DNA from: Dinoroseobacter sp049801095
GTDB taxonomy: Bacteria; Pseudomonadota; Alphaproteobacteria; Rhodobacterales; Rhodobacteraceae
Assembly (NCBI RefSeq): GCF_049801095.1
Contig: NZ_JBNAGH010000001.1
Location: 1,085,889-1,149,888 of the forward strand
Length of the DNA: 64,000 bases
Reading direction: 5' to 3'
Shown: positions 31,781-39,298 of the stretch, one piece after another
Layout: each line of letters begins with the position of its first letter
Numbering within the stretch: the stretch's first letter is position 1
Translations under genes and position numbers: made by a program
Notes under the pieces: generated by a model
Told to the model about the DNA's origin: nothing
Seen by the model: only the letters and a program-made list of their open reading frames with translations
The model's database searches: none

Positions 31781-32659
31781 TCAACCTGGTAGGCGGTAGC
31801 CCTGCCCATGGACCGTCTCAATCACCGGCGCCCGGCTGCGATCCGGGTCAAGCTTGCGCCGGAGGGTCGCGATATGCTGATCCAGCGCCCGACTATTGGG
31901 CATGTAGTCCCGCCCCCAACCCACATCATAGAGCTCATCCTTGCTCAGCACCGCGCCCGGGTTCTCGGCCAGATGTTGCAAGAGCCGCAGGTCGCGCGCC
32001 GTGAGATCCGCCGTGACCTCTCCGCGACTGGCGACCATCCGGCGTGGGTCCACGGTCACATCCCCCAGCGAGAAACCGGCAGCATCGGGCGGCTCCGAGG
32101 CAGGTGCTGTGGACCGCATATGGCGCAGCGCAAACGCACCCGTCACCCCGGCCAGCACAAGCCCCAAGGCGAGCCCCCAGGGACGGGAGTTCGACGGCGG
32201 CGCCTCGAACACAGCGGCGCGCAGGGCTTCTGGACTGGCAAACCCGAACTCTGCTGCCAGCGCCGAGGCCTCGAAAAGCAGGCAGATCTCCCACAGGTTA
32301 TGGCACCAGGCCATCGCGTCCGGCGACAGACCGTCTTCGGCCCAGGCGGTTGGGGCCGCACGGTCGCGCAAGGCCTCCAGCCCCGGCAAGACCCGGAGGA
32401 TCTGGTCATCGCTCACATGGTGCAAACCGCCCGGCTCCGGGAAAAGGCGTGTGCCGCCGCGCCAGATCGCCAGCCCGATCAGGGCCGGATCCGCGGCGAG
32501 GCGAAACCGCAGGTTCCCCGCGCTCTGGTCCAACGCCTCGATCAGGTCCTGCGCACGAGCGCTCAGCGCCGCATCCAACTCGGCGCGCTCGGTCGCCGAA
32601 CCCGGCAGCGCGCCAAGCGTCAGGATCAGGCACAGCAAGAGACAGGGCAGCATCCGCAT
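31781..32659 (-). CDS. Membrane-anchored winged-helix regulator with a periplasmic N-terminal domain
   Basis: A 292-residue one-component regulator. Order: signal-like hydrophobic N-terminus (residues 1-20); a predicted periplasmic domain (about 21-158) with two close cysteines, Cys119 and Cys126, in AWCHNLWEIC; one membrane helix (about 161-178, WGLALGLVLAGVTGAFAL) followed by basic residues; then a cytoplasmic OmpR/PhoB-type DNA-binding domain (about 197-291; LTARDLRLLQHLAENPG, LSKDELYDVGWG, ALDQHIATLRRKL, IETVHGQGYRL). This is the reverse of ToxR/CadC, whose DNA-binding domain is N-terminal. No receiver or kinase domain is present. What it senses is unknown; the cysteine pair suggests redox. 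Neighbour of a secreted Sel1 protein. Confidence 0.85.
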   Translation of the reverse strand: MRMLPCLLLCLILTLGALPGSATERAELDAALSARAQDLIEALDQSAGNLRFRLAADPALIGLAIWRGGTRLFPEPGGLHHVSDDQILRVLPGLEALRDRAAPTAWAEDGLSPDAMAWCHNLWEICLLFEASALAAEFGFASPEALRAAVFEAPPSNSRPWGLALGLVLAGVTGAFALRHMRSTAPASEPPDAAGFSLGDVTVDPRRMVASRGEVTADLTARDLRLLQHLAENPGAVLSKDELYDVGWGRDYMPNSRALDQHIATLRRKLDPDRSRAPVIETVHGQGYRLPG

Positions 32660-32714
32660 GGATCCAGACTACCCCATTTTCCACACTGCGCGCAGCACTC
32701 CAAAAGTCGGAGCC

Positions 32715-33176
32715 CTAGAGCGGCAGCGCGGTGGTCTTGAAGACCGTGCGCAGGGCAAAACTCGACTGGATCTGCGCCACACCGGGCAGCGTCGCGAGAC
32801 GGCTGCGATGCAGGGCGGCGAAGGCCTCGGTATCCTGGGCGACCACCTTCAGAAGGTAGTCCGCCTTGCCCGCCATCAAATGACATTCGAGGACCTCGGG
32901 CACGGTTTGAACCGCCTTCTCGAAGGCCGCCAGCACCTCATCCGCCTGACCCGAGAGGGTCACCTCGACAAAAACCGTGGTTTTGCGGTCCACGGCACGC
33001 GGCTCCAGTAGGGCAACATAGTCGCGGATCACACCCTCCGCTTCCATCCGGGCGACGCGGCGATGGCAGGCTGAGGGCGACAGATGCGCCAATTCCGAAA
33101 GCTCGGCATTGGACATCCGCCCGGTGCGTTGCAGCGCGCTCAGGATTCGGATGTCTTTGTCGTCAAGAGCGATCAT
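32715..33176 (-). CDS. Lrp/AsnC family transcriptional regulator
   Basis: A 153-residue leucine-responsive-type regulator. N-terminal helix-turn-helix (MIALDDKDIRILSALQRTGR; NAELSELAHLSPSACHRRVA), then a RAM/AsnC effector-binding domain (TVFVEVTLSGQADEVLAAFE; CHLMAGKADYLLKVVAQDTE). It is divergent from alanine dehydrogenase across 143 AT-rich bases, the classic arrangement in which an Lrp-type protein activates ald in response to alanine. Confidence 0.93.
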   Translation of the reverse strand: MIALDDKDIRILSALQRTGRMSNAELSELAHLSPSACHRRVARMEAEGVIRDYVALLEPRAVDRKTTVFVEVTLSGQADEVLAAFEKAVQTVPEVLECHLMAGKADYLLKVVAQDTEAFAALHRSRLATLPGVAQIQSSFALRTVFKTTALPL

Positions 33177-33319
33177 CTTGCAAAAATCTCTCGCAAATTT
33201 TTAATTGGTGCAAGATATTACCATTTTGAACTTGTTTTGCACACGTCTTTTCACAGCATTCCCGACCAAAGCATGCCAGCTTCCGCTTATCGCGTTCACA
33301 ACTCACGAGGGAGGCTCTC
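33177..33319. promoter_or_regulatory. Lrp-ald divergent control region
   Basis: Markedly AT-rich compared with its surroundings. It contains repeated half-sites: TTGCAAAAA (33178-33186), CGCAAATTTT (33192-33201), and TGCAA (33209-33213) facing TTGCA (33237-33241). These could be Lrp-type binding sites for the regulator to the left. Confidence 0.6.
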
Positions 33320-34435
33320 ATGCGCATCGGTTGCCCGACAGAAATCAAACCCCAAGAATACCGCGTCGGTCTGACGCCCGCCGCCGCCGCCGAGGCCATT
33401 GCCCATGGCCATGAGGTCATCATGCAGTCGGGCGCTGGCGTGGGCGCAGGCTTCGAGGATGCGGATTATGTGGCCGCCGGCGCCGGCATCGTCGACACGG
33501 CCGCCGAGGTCTTTGCCACTGCGGATATGATCGTGAAGGTCAAAGAGCCTCAGGCCATCGAACGCGCCATGCTGCGCGAAGGTCAGGTCCTCTTCACCTA
33601 CCTTCACCTGGCTCCCGACCCCGATCAGACCCGTGATCTGCTGGCCTCTGGTGTCACAGCGATCGCCTATGAAACCGTGACGGCCCCGGATGGCAGCCTG
33701 CCCTTGCTCGCGCCGATGTCCGAAGTGGCCGGGCGCCTCGCGCCGCAAATGGGCGCTTGGACCCTGCAGAAGGCCAATGGAGGCCGCGGTGTTCTGATGG
33801 GTGGCGTGCCCGGCGTCGGCGCGGCTGAAGTGGTCGTGATCGGTGGCGGTGTCGTGGGCACCCATGCGGCCCGTGTCGCGGCAGGGATGGGCGCGAAAGT
33901 GACCGTGCTCGACCGCTCCTTGACGCGTCTGCGCTATCTCGATGACGTGCATGGCAGCCTCTTTGCCAACCGCTATGCCTCCTCCGCGGCCACGGCCGAG
34001 CTGGTGGCAACCGCCGATATGGTGATCGGCGCGGTGCTCGTGCCCGGTGCCGCAGCTCCCAAGCTCGTCAGCCGTGCGCAGCTCGGCAGCATGAAGCCCG
34101 GTGCGGCGATCGTCGATGTGGCGATCGACCAGGGCGGGTGCTTTGAGACCTCGCGCGCGACCACGCACCAGGATCCGATCTACGATGTGGACGGGATCAT
34201 GCATTACTGCGTGGCCAACATGCCCGGCGCGGTTGCCCGGACTTCCACCATCGCGCTGGGCAATGCGACCCTGCCCTATATGCTCGACATCGCGGACAAG
34301 GGCTGGCGCGCAGCGATCGCGGCGGACCCGCATCTGCGGGCCGGTCTGAACGTCCATGCGGGCACGCTGACCTACCGCGCAGTGGGCGAAGCCCTTGGCC
34401 TGCCGGTGACCGAGGCCGAACTGCTGGCGGCCTAA
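33320..34435 (+). CDS. ald: Alanine dehydrogenase
   Basis: NAD-dependent oxidative deamination of L-alanine to pyruvate and ammonia, allowing alanine as a carbon and nitrogen source. The 371-residue length is standard. It starts MRIGCPTEIKPQEYRVGLTP; MIVKVKEPQ holds the pyruvate-binding lysine, TYLHLAPD the catalytic histidine, VVVIGGGVVGTHAARVAAGM the Rossmann motif, and DVAIDQGGCFETSRATTH the family signature. GGGAGGCTCTC precedes the ATG. Divergent from its probable Lrp regulator and followed by a strong terminator. Confidence 0.97.
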   Translation: MRIGCPTEIKPQEYRVGLTPAAAAEAIAHGHEVIMQSGAGVGAGFEDADYVAAGAGIVDTAAEVFATADMIVKVKEPQAIERAMLREGQVLFTYLHLAPDPDQTRDLLASGVTAIAYETVTAPDGSLPLLAPMSEVAGRLAPQMGAWTLQKANGGRGVLMGGVPGVGAAEVVVIGGGVVGTHAARVAAGMGAKVTVLDRSLTRLRYLDDVHGSLFANRYASSAATAELVATADMVIGAVLVPGAAAPKLVSRAQLGSMKPGAAIVDVAIDQGGCFETSRATTHQDPIYDVDGIMHYCVANMPGAVARTSTIALGNATLPYMLDIADKGWRAAIAADPHLRAGLNVHAGTLTYRAVGEALGLPVTEAELLAA

Positions 34436-34465
34436 GGGCACGCAGTTTCAAGTCGACCAAGTTCC

Positions 34466-34499
34466 AAAGGGCGGTGCAGATCCTGCGCCGCCCTTATTT
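34466..34499 (+). terminator. Terminator of ald, possibly bidirectional
   Basis: AAGGGCGG pairs with CCGCCCTT around an inner GCAG/CTGC stem, followed by ATTTCGTTC. It stands between ald and the end of the converging acyltransferase. Confidence 0.78.
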
Positions 34500-34502
34500 C
34501 GT

Positions 34503-35633
34503 TCAAGGTTTGGTGTCCTTTAGAAGCGTCGCCCCCGGCCTTTTGAGCCTTGACCAGATCTCTTCGAGGGCACGCCGTTGCCGGATCAAAGGTCGCTCGA
34601 AGATCTGGGCGAAGGCGAAACAGATGGCCAAGGTCAGCCCAAGCATCCAAAGATCATGGCCCGGCAGGTCATTAGGCAAAGTCGCGTCCAGGAGATGCAG
34701 GCTGGGATAGTGCATCACATAAAGCGAAAAGCTTCCCCCAGCGATCCAGCGCGTGAGCTTAGCCATTGAGCTTGGGGGAGAGGGCGCGCGTGCTGCGCAG
34801 ATGCCGTGCACACCCCAGAGGTGGAGCGCCACGCAGGATGCCAGCAGGAAGCTCCACAGCGCCTCATCGGAATACCCAAGGATCAGATGGTGATTCCACG
34901 GCGCGAACCAATCGGCTGTTCGTTCGGTCAAGTCGTCTGGCAGACCGCTGGCCTTCAGCGCCAAGGCCAGTAGCGGTGCACCGAGCGCAACGGCCCAGCT
35001 TATCCCGCGCGAGGGCGGTGCCCGCCGCGAGAGGCGAGACCAGAGCAACACCCCCAGCAGCCAACAGGGCAGAAGCGCCAAAATCGGCAACCCAGCCAGC
35101 AACAAGAGCAACAGCATCAGAACCCAACGCAAAGCCCCCCGCAGAAAGACGAAAACCGCGAACAACGCGTAGAAGGCGACCTCATAGCTCAGAGACCAAA
35201 GCGGCCCGTTGCTGCCGAGACGGAGACGAGTCCAGATCCCCTGCCATTCATTGGTCATCGTGCCCCCACGCAAGACCATCTCGCCCACGGAAACCGGCGC
35301 GTAGAAGGGCGCCTGATAGGCCGTCGGATCGACGCGCTGTCCCAAAGCGTCGAACAGGAGGGTCAGAAGGAGCGCCGGGATCAAAACCCCATAGATTCGC
35401 GTGAGCCGCTTGAAGGCAAACCGCCCCAATCCACCGTCACGCTCCGCGGCTGCGGCAATGACCACACCGGAGAGAACGAAGAACACGACCACAGCATCGC
35501 TGGCCACGTTCCATTCGCGTAGGACATGATAATCGCCCCGCGTGAAGCGAATATGCGCCATATGCCCGAAGAGCACGGTCAAGGCTGCCCCGGCCCGCAA
35601 CGTATCGAGCCAGAGGGAAAAGCCAGGGCTCAT
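34503..35633 (-). CDS. Acyltransferase 3 family membrane protein
   Basis: A 376-residue polytopic membrane protein with about ten helices that transfers acyl groups to extracytoplasmic glycans or lipids. Family marks: the N-terminal FSLWLDTLRAGAALTVLFGH with the catalytic-type histidine in LFGHMAH, VVVFFVLSGVVIA, and SLSYEVAFYALFAVFVFLRG. The open frame extends 73 codons further upstream into the desaturase gene, but the ATG giving MSPGFSLWLD, 21 bases after the desaturase stop, is the natural start. The acceptor is unknown; the neighbouring desaturase-family gene suggests a lipid modification unit. Confidence 0.86.
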   Translation of the reverse strand: MSPGFSLWLDTLRAGAALTVLFGHMAHIRFTRGDYHVLREWNVASDAVVVFFVLSGVVIAAAAERDGGLGRFAFKRLTRIYGVLIPALLLTLLFDALGQRVDPTAYQAPFYAPVSVGEMVLRGGTMTNEWQGIWTRLRLGSNGPLWSLSYEVAFYALFAVFVFLRGALRWVLMLLLLLLAGLPILALLPCWLLGVLLWSRLSRRAPPSRGISWAVALGAPLLALALKASGLPDDLTERTADWFAPWNHHLILGYSDEALWSFLLASCVALHLWGVHGICAARAPSPPSSMAKLTRWIAGGSFSLYVMHYPSLHLLDATLPNDLPGHDLWMLGLTLAICFAFAQIFERPLIRQRRALEEIWSRLKRPGATLLKDTKP

Positions 35634-35653
35634 CCCTTGCGCAGGCTTCCCGA

Positions 35654-36631
35654 TCACGGATCCCGCACCTGTCGAGGTGCGTCTGCGCGCTTGCTCCGCA
35701 GGACGGCGAGACTGTTCCGGAAGGGTCCGAACAACGCCGCTGCAAGCGTCTTGTGCGGTTGCGGGATCGACGTGCCGTCGGCCTCGGATATGCCGAAGGT
35801 CAACTCCTCCTGCCGGTCCGGGATGTAGAGGGTGCCAAAGGCCCAGTCCCACAGCGCGAAGATCGACCCGTAGTTTTTGTCGTGATGTTCCACCGCGGTG
35901 GAGTGGTGGATCTGGTGCTGCGCGGGCGAGATAAACACATGCTCCATCACGCGCCCGTAGCTCAGCCAGATATGGCTATGGCGGAGGTTCGCCCCCAACG
36001 CGTTGAACAGCACATAAAGCGCATTCGCCCCGCCAATTGTCACGAAATCGATCCGTCCGAGCAGGACGATCAGGACCAGCGCCTGTACCAGCCCGACAAT
36101 CAAGGTCATCAGCAGGTTGCGCAGCAAGGTCTCCACCGGATGGGCGCGCATGACGGTCAGCGGTGTCAGGACCTCCGCCGAGTGGTGCACCGCGTGAAAC
36201 GGCCAGAGGATAGGCCATTCATGGTGCCAGCGATGGGCCCAATACTTGCAGAAGTCCGAGGCCATCACGATGATCACGGTCGCGGCGAGCACGCGTAGCC
36301 CGCTCTCCGGTGGTGGCGCGTAGCCCGCAAAATTCGCCCAGAGGCCCAGCACACCGCTCGCCACAAGCGGGGGAAAAAACAGCGCCCCGGCAAGACCGGA
36401 AACATCCACAAGCCGGTTGGTCAGAAAGAGCTTGATGTCGAGCAGGTTCGATCGGTGCCGATAGACCCGCGCGGGCAGCAACCAGGCAAGGAACCCTTCG
36501 GGCCGTCCACGCCACAGCCAGATCACAACCGCAAGAAGCAGCGTACAGCCCAGATAAACAAGGGAAATGCGCAGGTTCATATTGAACGGCGCGGCCAGCA
36601 GATCCCTTAAATACGCGTTAACCAGTTCCAT
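35654..36631 (-). CDS. Sterol desaturase/fatty acid hydroxylase family protein
   Basis: A 325-residue di-iron membrane oxygenase. Histidine clusters that bind the metals are all present: KYWAHRWHHEWP, FHAVHHSAE, and AQHQIHHSTAVEHHDKN. Several membrane helices flank them. The substrate cannot be told from sequence; bacterial relatives hydroxylate hopanoids, carotenoids, ornithine lipids or sterol-like lipids. I chose the second ATG (MELVNAYLRDL), which has AAGGA eight bases upstream. Followed after 21 bases by the acyltransferase on the same strand. Confidence 0.88.
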   Translation of the reverse strand: MELVNAYLRDLLAAPFNMNLRISLVYLGCTLLLAVVIWLWRGRPEGFLAWLLPARVYRHRSNLLDIKLFLTNRLVDVSGLAGALFFPPLVASGVLGLWANFAGYAPPPESGLRVLAATVIIVMASDFCKYWAHRWHHEWPILWPFHAVHHSAEVLTPLTVMRAHPVETLLRNLLMTLIVGLVQALVLIVLLGRIDFVTIGGANALYVLFNALGANLRHSHIWLSYGRVMEHVFISPAQHQIHHSTAVEHHDKNYGSIFALWDWAFGTLYIPDRQEELTFGISEADGTSIPQPHKTLAAALFGPFRNSLAVLRSKRADAPRQVRDP

Positions 36632-36697
36632 CACACCTGTCCTTCCGACAAGCATGATGGAGAGAGATTTCGATTGCGTTAGCGTCTGATCAGCAGA

Positions 36698-37093
36698 TCA
36701 GGGTTTGGCGAGCGCATCCCGGATCTGCATCAAGAGTTCCTTTTCGGTGGGGCCGGGGTCTTCGGCGGGCGCCTCCTCCTTCGGCTCCTCGGCCATGGAT
36801 TTCACCCGGTTCACCATCTTCACCAGGAGAAATACGACCCAGGCGATGATGAGGAAGTTGATGACCGCCATGATGAAATTGCCATAGGCAAAGACCGCGG
36901 CCTCCTCGCCCTCGGTCAGCGCGAAACCGAGCCCGGAGAAGTCCAAACCCCCGGTAAAGAGGCTGATGATCGGGTTAATCAGATCCTCGACCAGAGACGT
37001 GACGATCGCCGTGAACGCGGCCCCGATGATAATCCCGACGGCCATGTCCATGACATTGCCCTTGGCGATAAATTCCTTGAATTCGTTGAGCAT
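36698..37093 (-). CDS. mscL: Large-conductance mechanosensitive channel MscL
   Basis: Homopentameric emergency valve in the inner membrane that opens on hypo-osmotic shock. The 131-residue product starts MLNEFKEFIAKGNVMDMAVG, with the pore helix VGIIIGAAFTAIVTSLVEDL, a periplasmic loop, the second helix (about residues 72-94) and an acidic C-terminal bundle. Length and motifs are standard. The ATG chosen matches the conserved start; an upstream frame extension is not conserved. Confidence 0.96.
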   Translation of the reverse strand: MLNEFKEFIAKGNVMDMAVGIIIGAAFTAIVTSLVEDLINPIISLFTGGLDFSGLGFALTEGEEAAVFAYGNFIMAVINFLIIAWVVFLLVKMVNRVKSMAEEPKEEAPAEDPGPTEKELLMQIRDALAKP

Positions 37094-37239
37094 TTCGACA
37101 AGCTCTCCTTGAAAACTCTTGACCCAGACGCGGCCCCTGCACGGGTACACACTGCCTGCGCGGCAAGGTTAACAGTGCCCCATCTGTTTTCCTACCGTCG
37201 GAGGCTTACCTGTGCTGAACATTGCCGAAGGAGCCCCCG

Positions 37240-37938
37240 ATGTCCGATCTCTCTGCGTTTCCGATCACGCGCAAATGGCCTGCCGAAAACCCTGACGTTC
37301 TGCAGCTCTATTCCTTTCCGACGCCCAATGGCGTGAAGGTCTCCATCGCGCTTGAGGAGCTGGGCCTGCCCTATGAGCCGCACAAGGTCACCCTGTCCGA
37401 TGCGGATGTGAAAAGCCCCGAATTCCTGTCCTTGAACCCCAACAACAAGATCCCGGCCATCATCGATCCGGATGGGCCGGACGGTCCCATCGCGCTCTTT
37501 GAATCTGGGGCGATTCTGCTCTACCTCGCCGAGAAAACCGGCAAGCTCATCGGTAACAGCCCCGCGGAGAAAGCCGTCATCACCCAATGGCTAATGTTCC
37601 AGATGGGAGGTCTCGGGCCGATGCTTGGCCAGCTGGGCTTCTTCGTGAAATTCGCCGGCAGCGAGATCGAAGACCCCCGTCCGCGCGACCGCTACATCGC
37701 GGAGGCCAAACGTCTGCTCGCCGTCCTCGAAGGCGCGCTGGAAGGCAAGGAGTGGATCGCGGGCGAGTTTTCCATCGCCGATATCGCCATCGCCCCCTGG
37801 CTGCGCGCATTGGAGTTCTACGGCACGCGGGAGCATGTGGGCTGGGCCGAACACAAGAACCTGGTCGCCTATCTCGATCGCTTCCTCGCGCGCCCGGCAG
37901 TGCAGACCGGGCTGAACATCCCCGATCGCAACGGATGA
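37240..37938 (+). CDS. Glutathione S-transferase family protein (YghU/Ure2p-like)
   Basis: A 232-residue cytosolic GST. The thioredoxin-fold N-domain carries LQLYSFPTPNGVKVSIALEE, PNNKIPAIIDPDGPDGP and the glutathione-binding FESGAILLYLAEKTG; an all-helical C-domain follows (MFQMGGLGPMLGQLGFFVKF, FSIADIAIAPWL). The asparagine in TPNG fits the YghU-like group active with disulfide-type substrates. AAGGAG stands before the ATG; an upstream in-frame TTG is not needed. Its stop overlaps the start of the next gene (ATGA), so the two are translationally coupled. Confidence 0.92.
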   Translation: MSDLSAFPITRKWPAENPDVLQLYSFPTPNGVKVSIALEELGLPYEPHKVTLSDADVKSPEFLSLNPNNKIPAIIDPDGPDGPIALFESGAILLYLAEKTGKLIGNSPAEKAVITQWLMFQMGGLGPMLGQLGFFVKFAGSEIEDPRPRDRYIAEAKRLLAVLEGALEGKEWIAGEFSIADIAIAPWLRALEFYGTREHVGWAEHKNLVAYLDRFLARPAVQTGLNIPDRNG

Positions 37939-38705
37939 GGATCGCCTTCATCGGTCTGGGCGCGATCAACCGCGCCGTCGCTGCAGGGCTGAGGGGGGAT
38001 CCCCAGCCCGCGACCATGGCGGCACTGACCCGCAGCAGGGCGTCGGACCCAGATGTCACCGCCCTTGCGGGGGTGGACGCGCTGCGGGATTTCGCGCCTG
38101 ACCTGGTGGTGGAAGCTGCGGGGCACGCCGCCGCGCGCAGCTTTGGGCCGGCGCTTCTCTCCGAAGGGGTGTCCGTGCTGCTGGCGTCCGTCGGCGCGCT
38201 CGCGGATCCAGCCTCAGAGGACGCATTCCGAAGCGCGCCAAACCACGGTGCACAACTTCTGATCCCCGCCGGAGCCCTTGGCGGCCTCGACATGGTCGCG
38301 GCCCTGCCAAAACCCACCCTGCGGGAGGTGCGCTACACCGGCACGAAACCTCCCAAAGCCTGGGCAGGCAGCGCGGCGGCGGAGGGCCATGACCTCTCCG
38401 CGCTCATGGGCCCGGTCACCCTGTTCGAAGGCTCCGCGCGCGACGCCGCCCTGCGCTTTCCCAAGAATGCCAATGTGGCCGCGACGCTTGCCCTGGCCGG
38501 ACGAGGGTTCGACGACACGGAGGCGCGGCTCGTGGCCGATCCTCACGCAACAGGCAACAGCCATGCCTACCGGGTGGCATCGGATACCGCCGAGATGTCA
38601 TTTGCTGTCACTGCAAAGCCGTCCGAGACGCCGGGCACGTCGGCGACCACCGCCTTCAGCCTGCTGCGCGCGATCCGCAACCGCAGCGCAGCCTTGGTGA
38701 TCTGA
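37935..38705 (+). CDS. L-aspartate dehydrogenase-like protein
   Basis: A 256-residue NAD(P)-dependent dehydrogenase of the aspartate/homoserine dehydrogenase-like family. It starts MRIAFIGLGAINRAVAAGLR (Rossmann glycine motif); the middle holds LLIPAGALGGLDMVAALPKP; KNANVAATLALAG and the active-site-type histidine in HATGNSHAYRVA are typical of aspartate dehydrogenases. The reaction would give iminoaspartate/oxaloacetate, either feeding NAD synthesis or degrading aspartate. It overlaps the GST stop by four bases. The open frame runs far upstream inside the GST gene, but only this start gives the Rossmann N-terminus. Confidence 0.85.
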   Translation: MRIAFIGLGAINRAVAAGLRGDPQPATMAALTRSRASDPDVTALAGVDALRDFAPDLVVEAAGHAAARSFGPALLSEGVSVLLASVGALADPASEDAFRSAPNHGAQLLIPAGALGGLDMVAALPKPTLREVRYTGTKPPKAWAGSAAAEGHDLSALMGPVTLFEGSARDAALRFPKNANVAATLALAGRGFDDTEARLVADPHATGNSHAYRVASDTAEMSFAVTAKPSETPGTSATTAFSLLRAIRNRSAALVI

Positions 38706-38709
38706 GCCG

Positions 38710-39180
38710 CTACTCGGCGGCGGCTGCCGTGCCTGCCGGCAAAGCCCCGGTCAGCACGTAGCGCAGCACCTCAACGACCTGTGCTGGCGTCTCGGCCACG
38801 GCCAAGGCCGCCGCGTGCACCTCTTTCAGGGCGTGCTGATGCTCGGGCGGGTTCAGAACGATGATCGACTTGCCAAGTGCCGCGGCATAGCCCGCATCAA
38901 AGGCCGCGTTCCACTGCTTGTACTTCTCGCCAAAGCGCACGACGATCACATCCGCATCCGCAATTCCCTTGCGGGTCCGGATCGCGTTGACCATCGCCCC
39001 CTTGTGGTCATGCCAGTACTTGTTCGGCTCCGCTCCGAAGATCGCGACCCCGCAATCGTCGCTGGCCGCGTGATCCGTGACCGGCGCGTTGAAGCTCACA
39101 TCCAACCCTGCGGCCCCGTCGATGATCTGCTCGCGCCAATCCGTGTGGATCTCACCGGAAAGATAAATGTTCAGCCCCAT
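38710..39180 (-). CDS. YtoQ family protein
   Basis: A 156-residue conserved protein whose function is not established. Its core matches YtoQ: LNIYLSGEIHTDWREQIIDG, VTDHAASDDCGVAIFG, EPNKYWHDHKGAMVNAIRTR, VVRFGEKYKQWNAAFDAGYA. The fold is related to nucleoside 2-deoxyribosyltransferases, so nucleotide chemistry is possible. The last 15 residues are Ala-rich and not conserved. Converges on the aspartate dehydrogenase-like gene. Confidence 0.9.
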   Translation of the reverse strand: MGLNIYLSGEIHTDWREQIIDGAAGLDVSFNAPVTDHAASDDCGVAIFGAEPNKYWHDHKGAMVNAIRTRKGIADADVIVVRFGEKYKQWNAAFDAGYAAALGKSIIVLNPPEHQHALKEVHAAALAVAETPAQVVEVLRYVLTGALPAGTAAAAE

Positions 39181-39201
39181 GGCCCCCTCCCCTCAATGGA
39201 A

Positions 39202-39222
39202 ATGGGGGCACGACGCCCCCAT
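39202..39222 (-). terminator. Hairpin next to repeat copy 2
   Basis: Perfect 8-bp stem ATGGGGGC-ACGAC-GCCCCCAT directly beside the repeat, in the gap after pheT. No long T-run follows; a weak terminator for pheT is possible. Confidence 0.45.
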
Positions 39223-39252
39223 CTTAAGTCTGGAAATATCCCCGCCGGAGGC
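39223..39252 (-). repeat. Intergenic repeat, copy 2
   Basis: Same element as at 28972-29001, identical except for two bases (CT there, GG here). It lies 47 bases downstream of the pheT stop in pheT orientation, the same relative position as copy 1 after the quinone oxidoreductase gene. Confidence 0.75.
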
Positions 39253-39298
39253 AAGATCAACCGCTAAGCCCGCGCAGCCTCCGCAGCGGCGCGCCCAC

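Noticed and set aside
37587..37934. N-terminal extension of the aspartate dehydrogenase-like frame
   Set aside because: It overlaps the GST gene in another frame; the Rossmann motif begins at the ATG at 37935.
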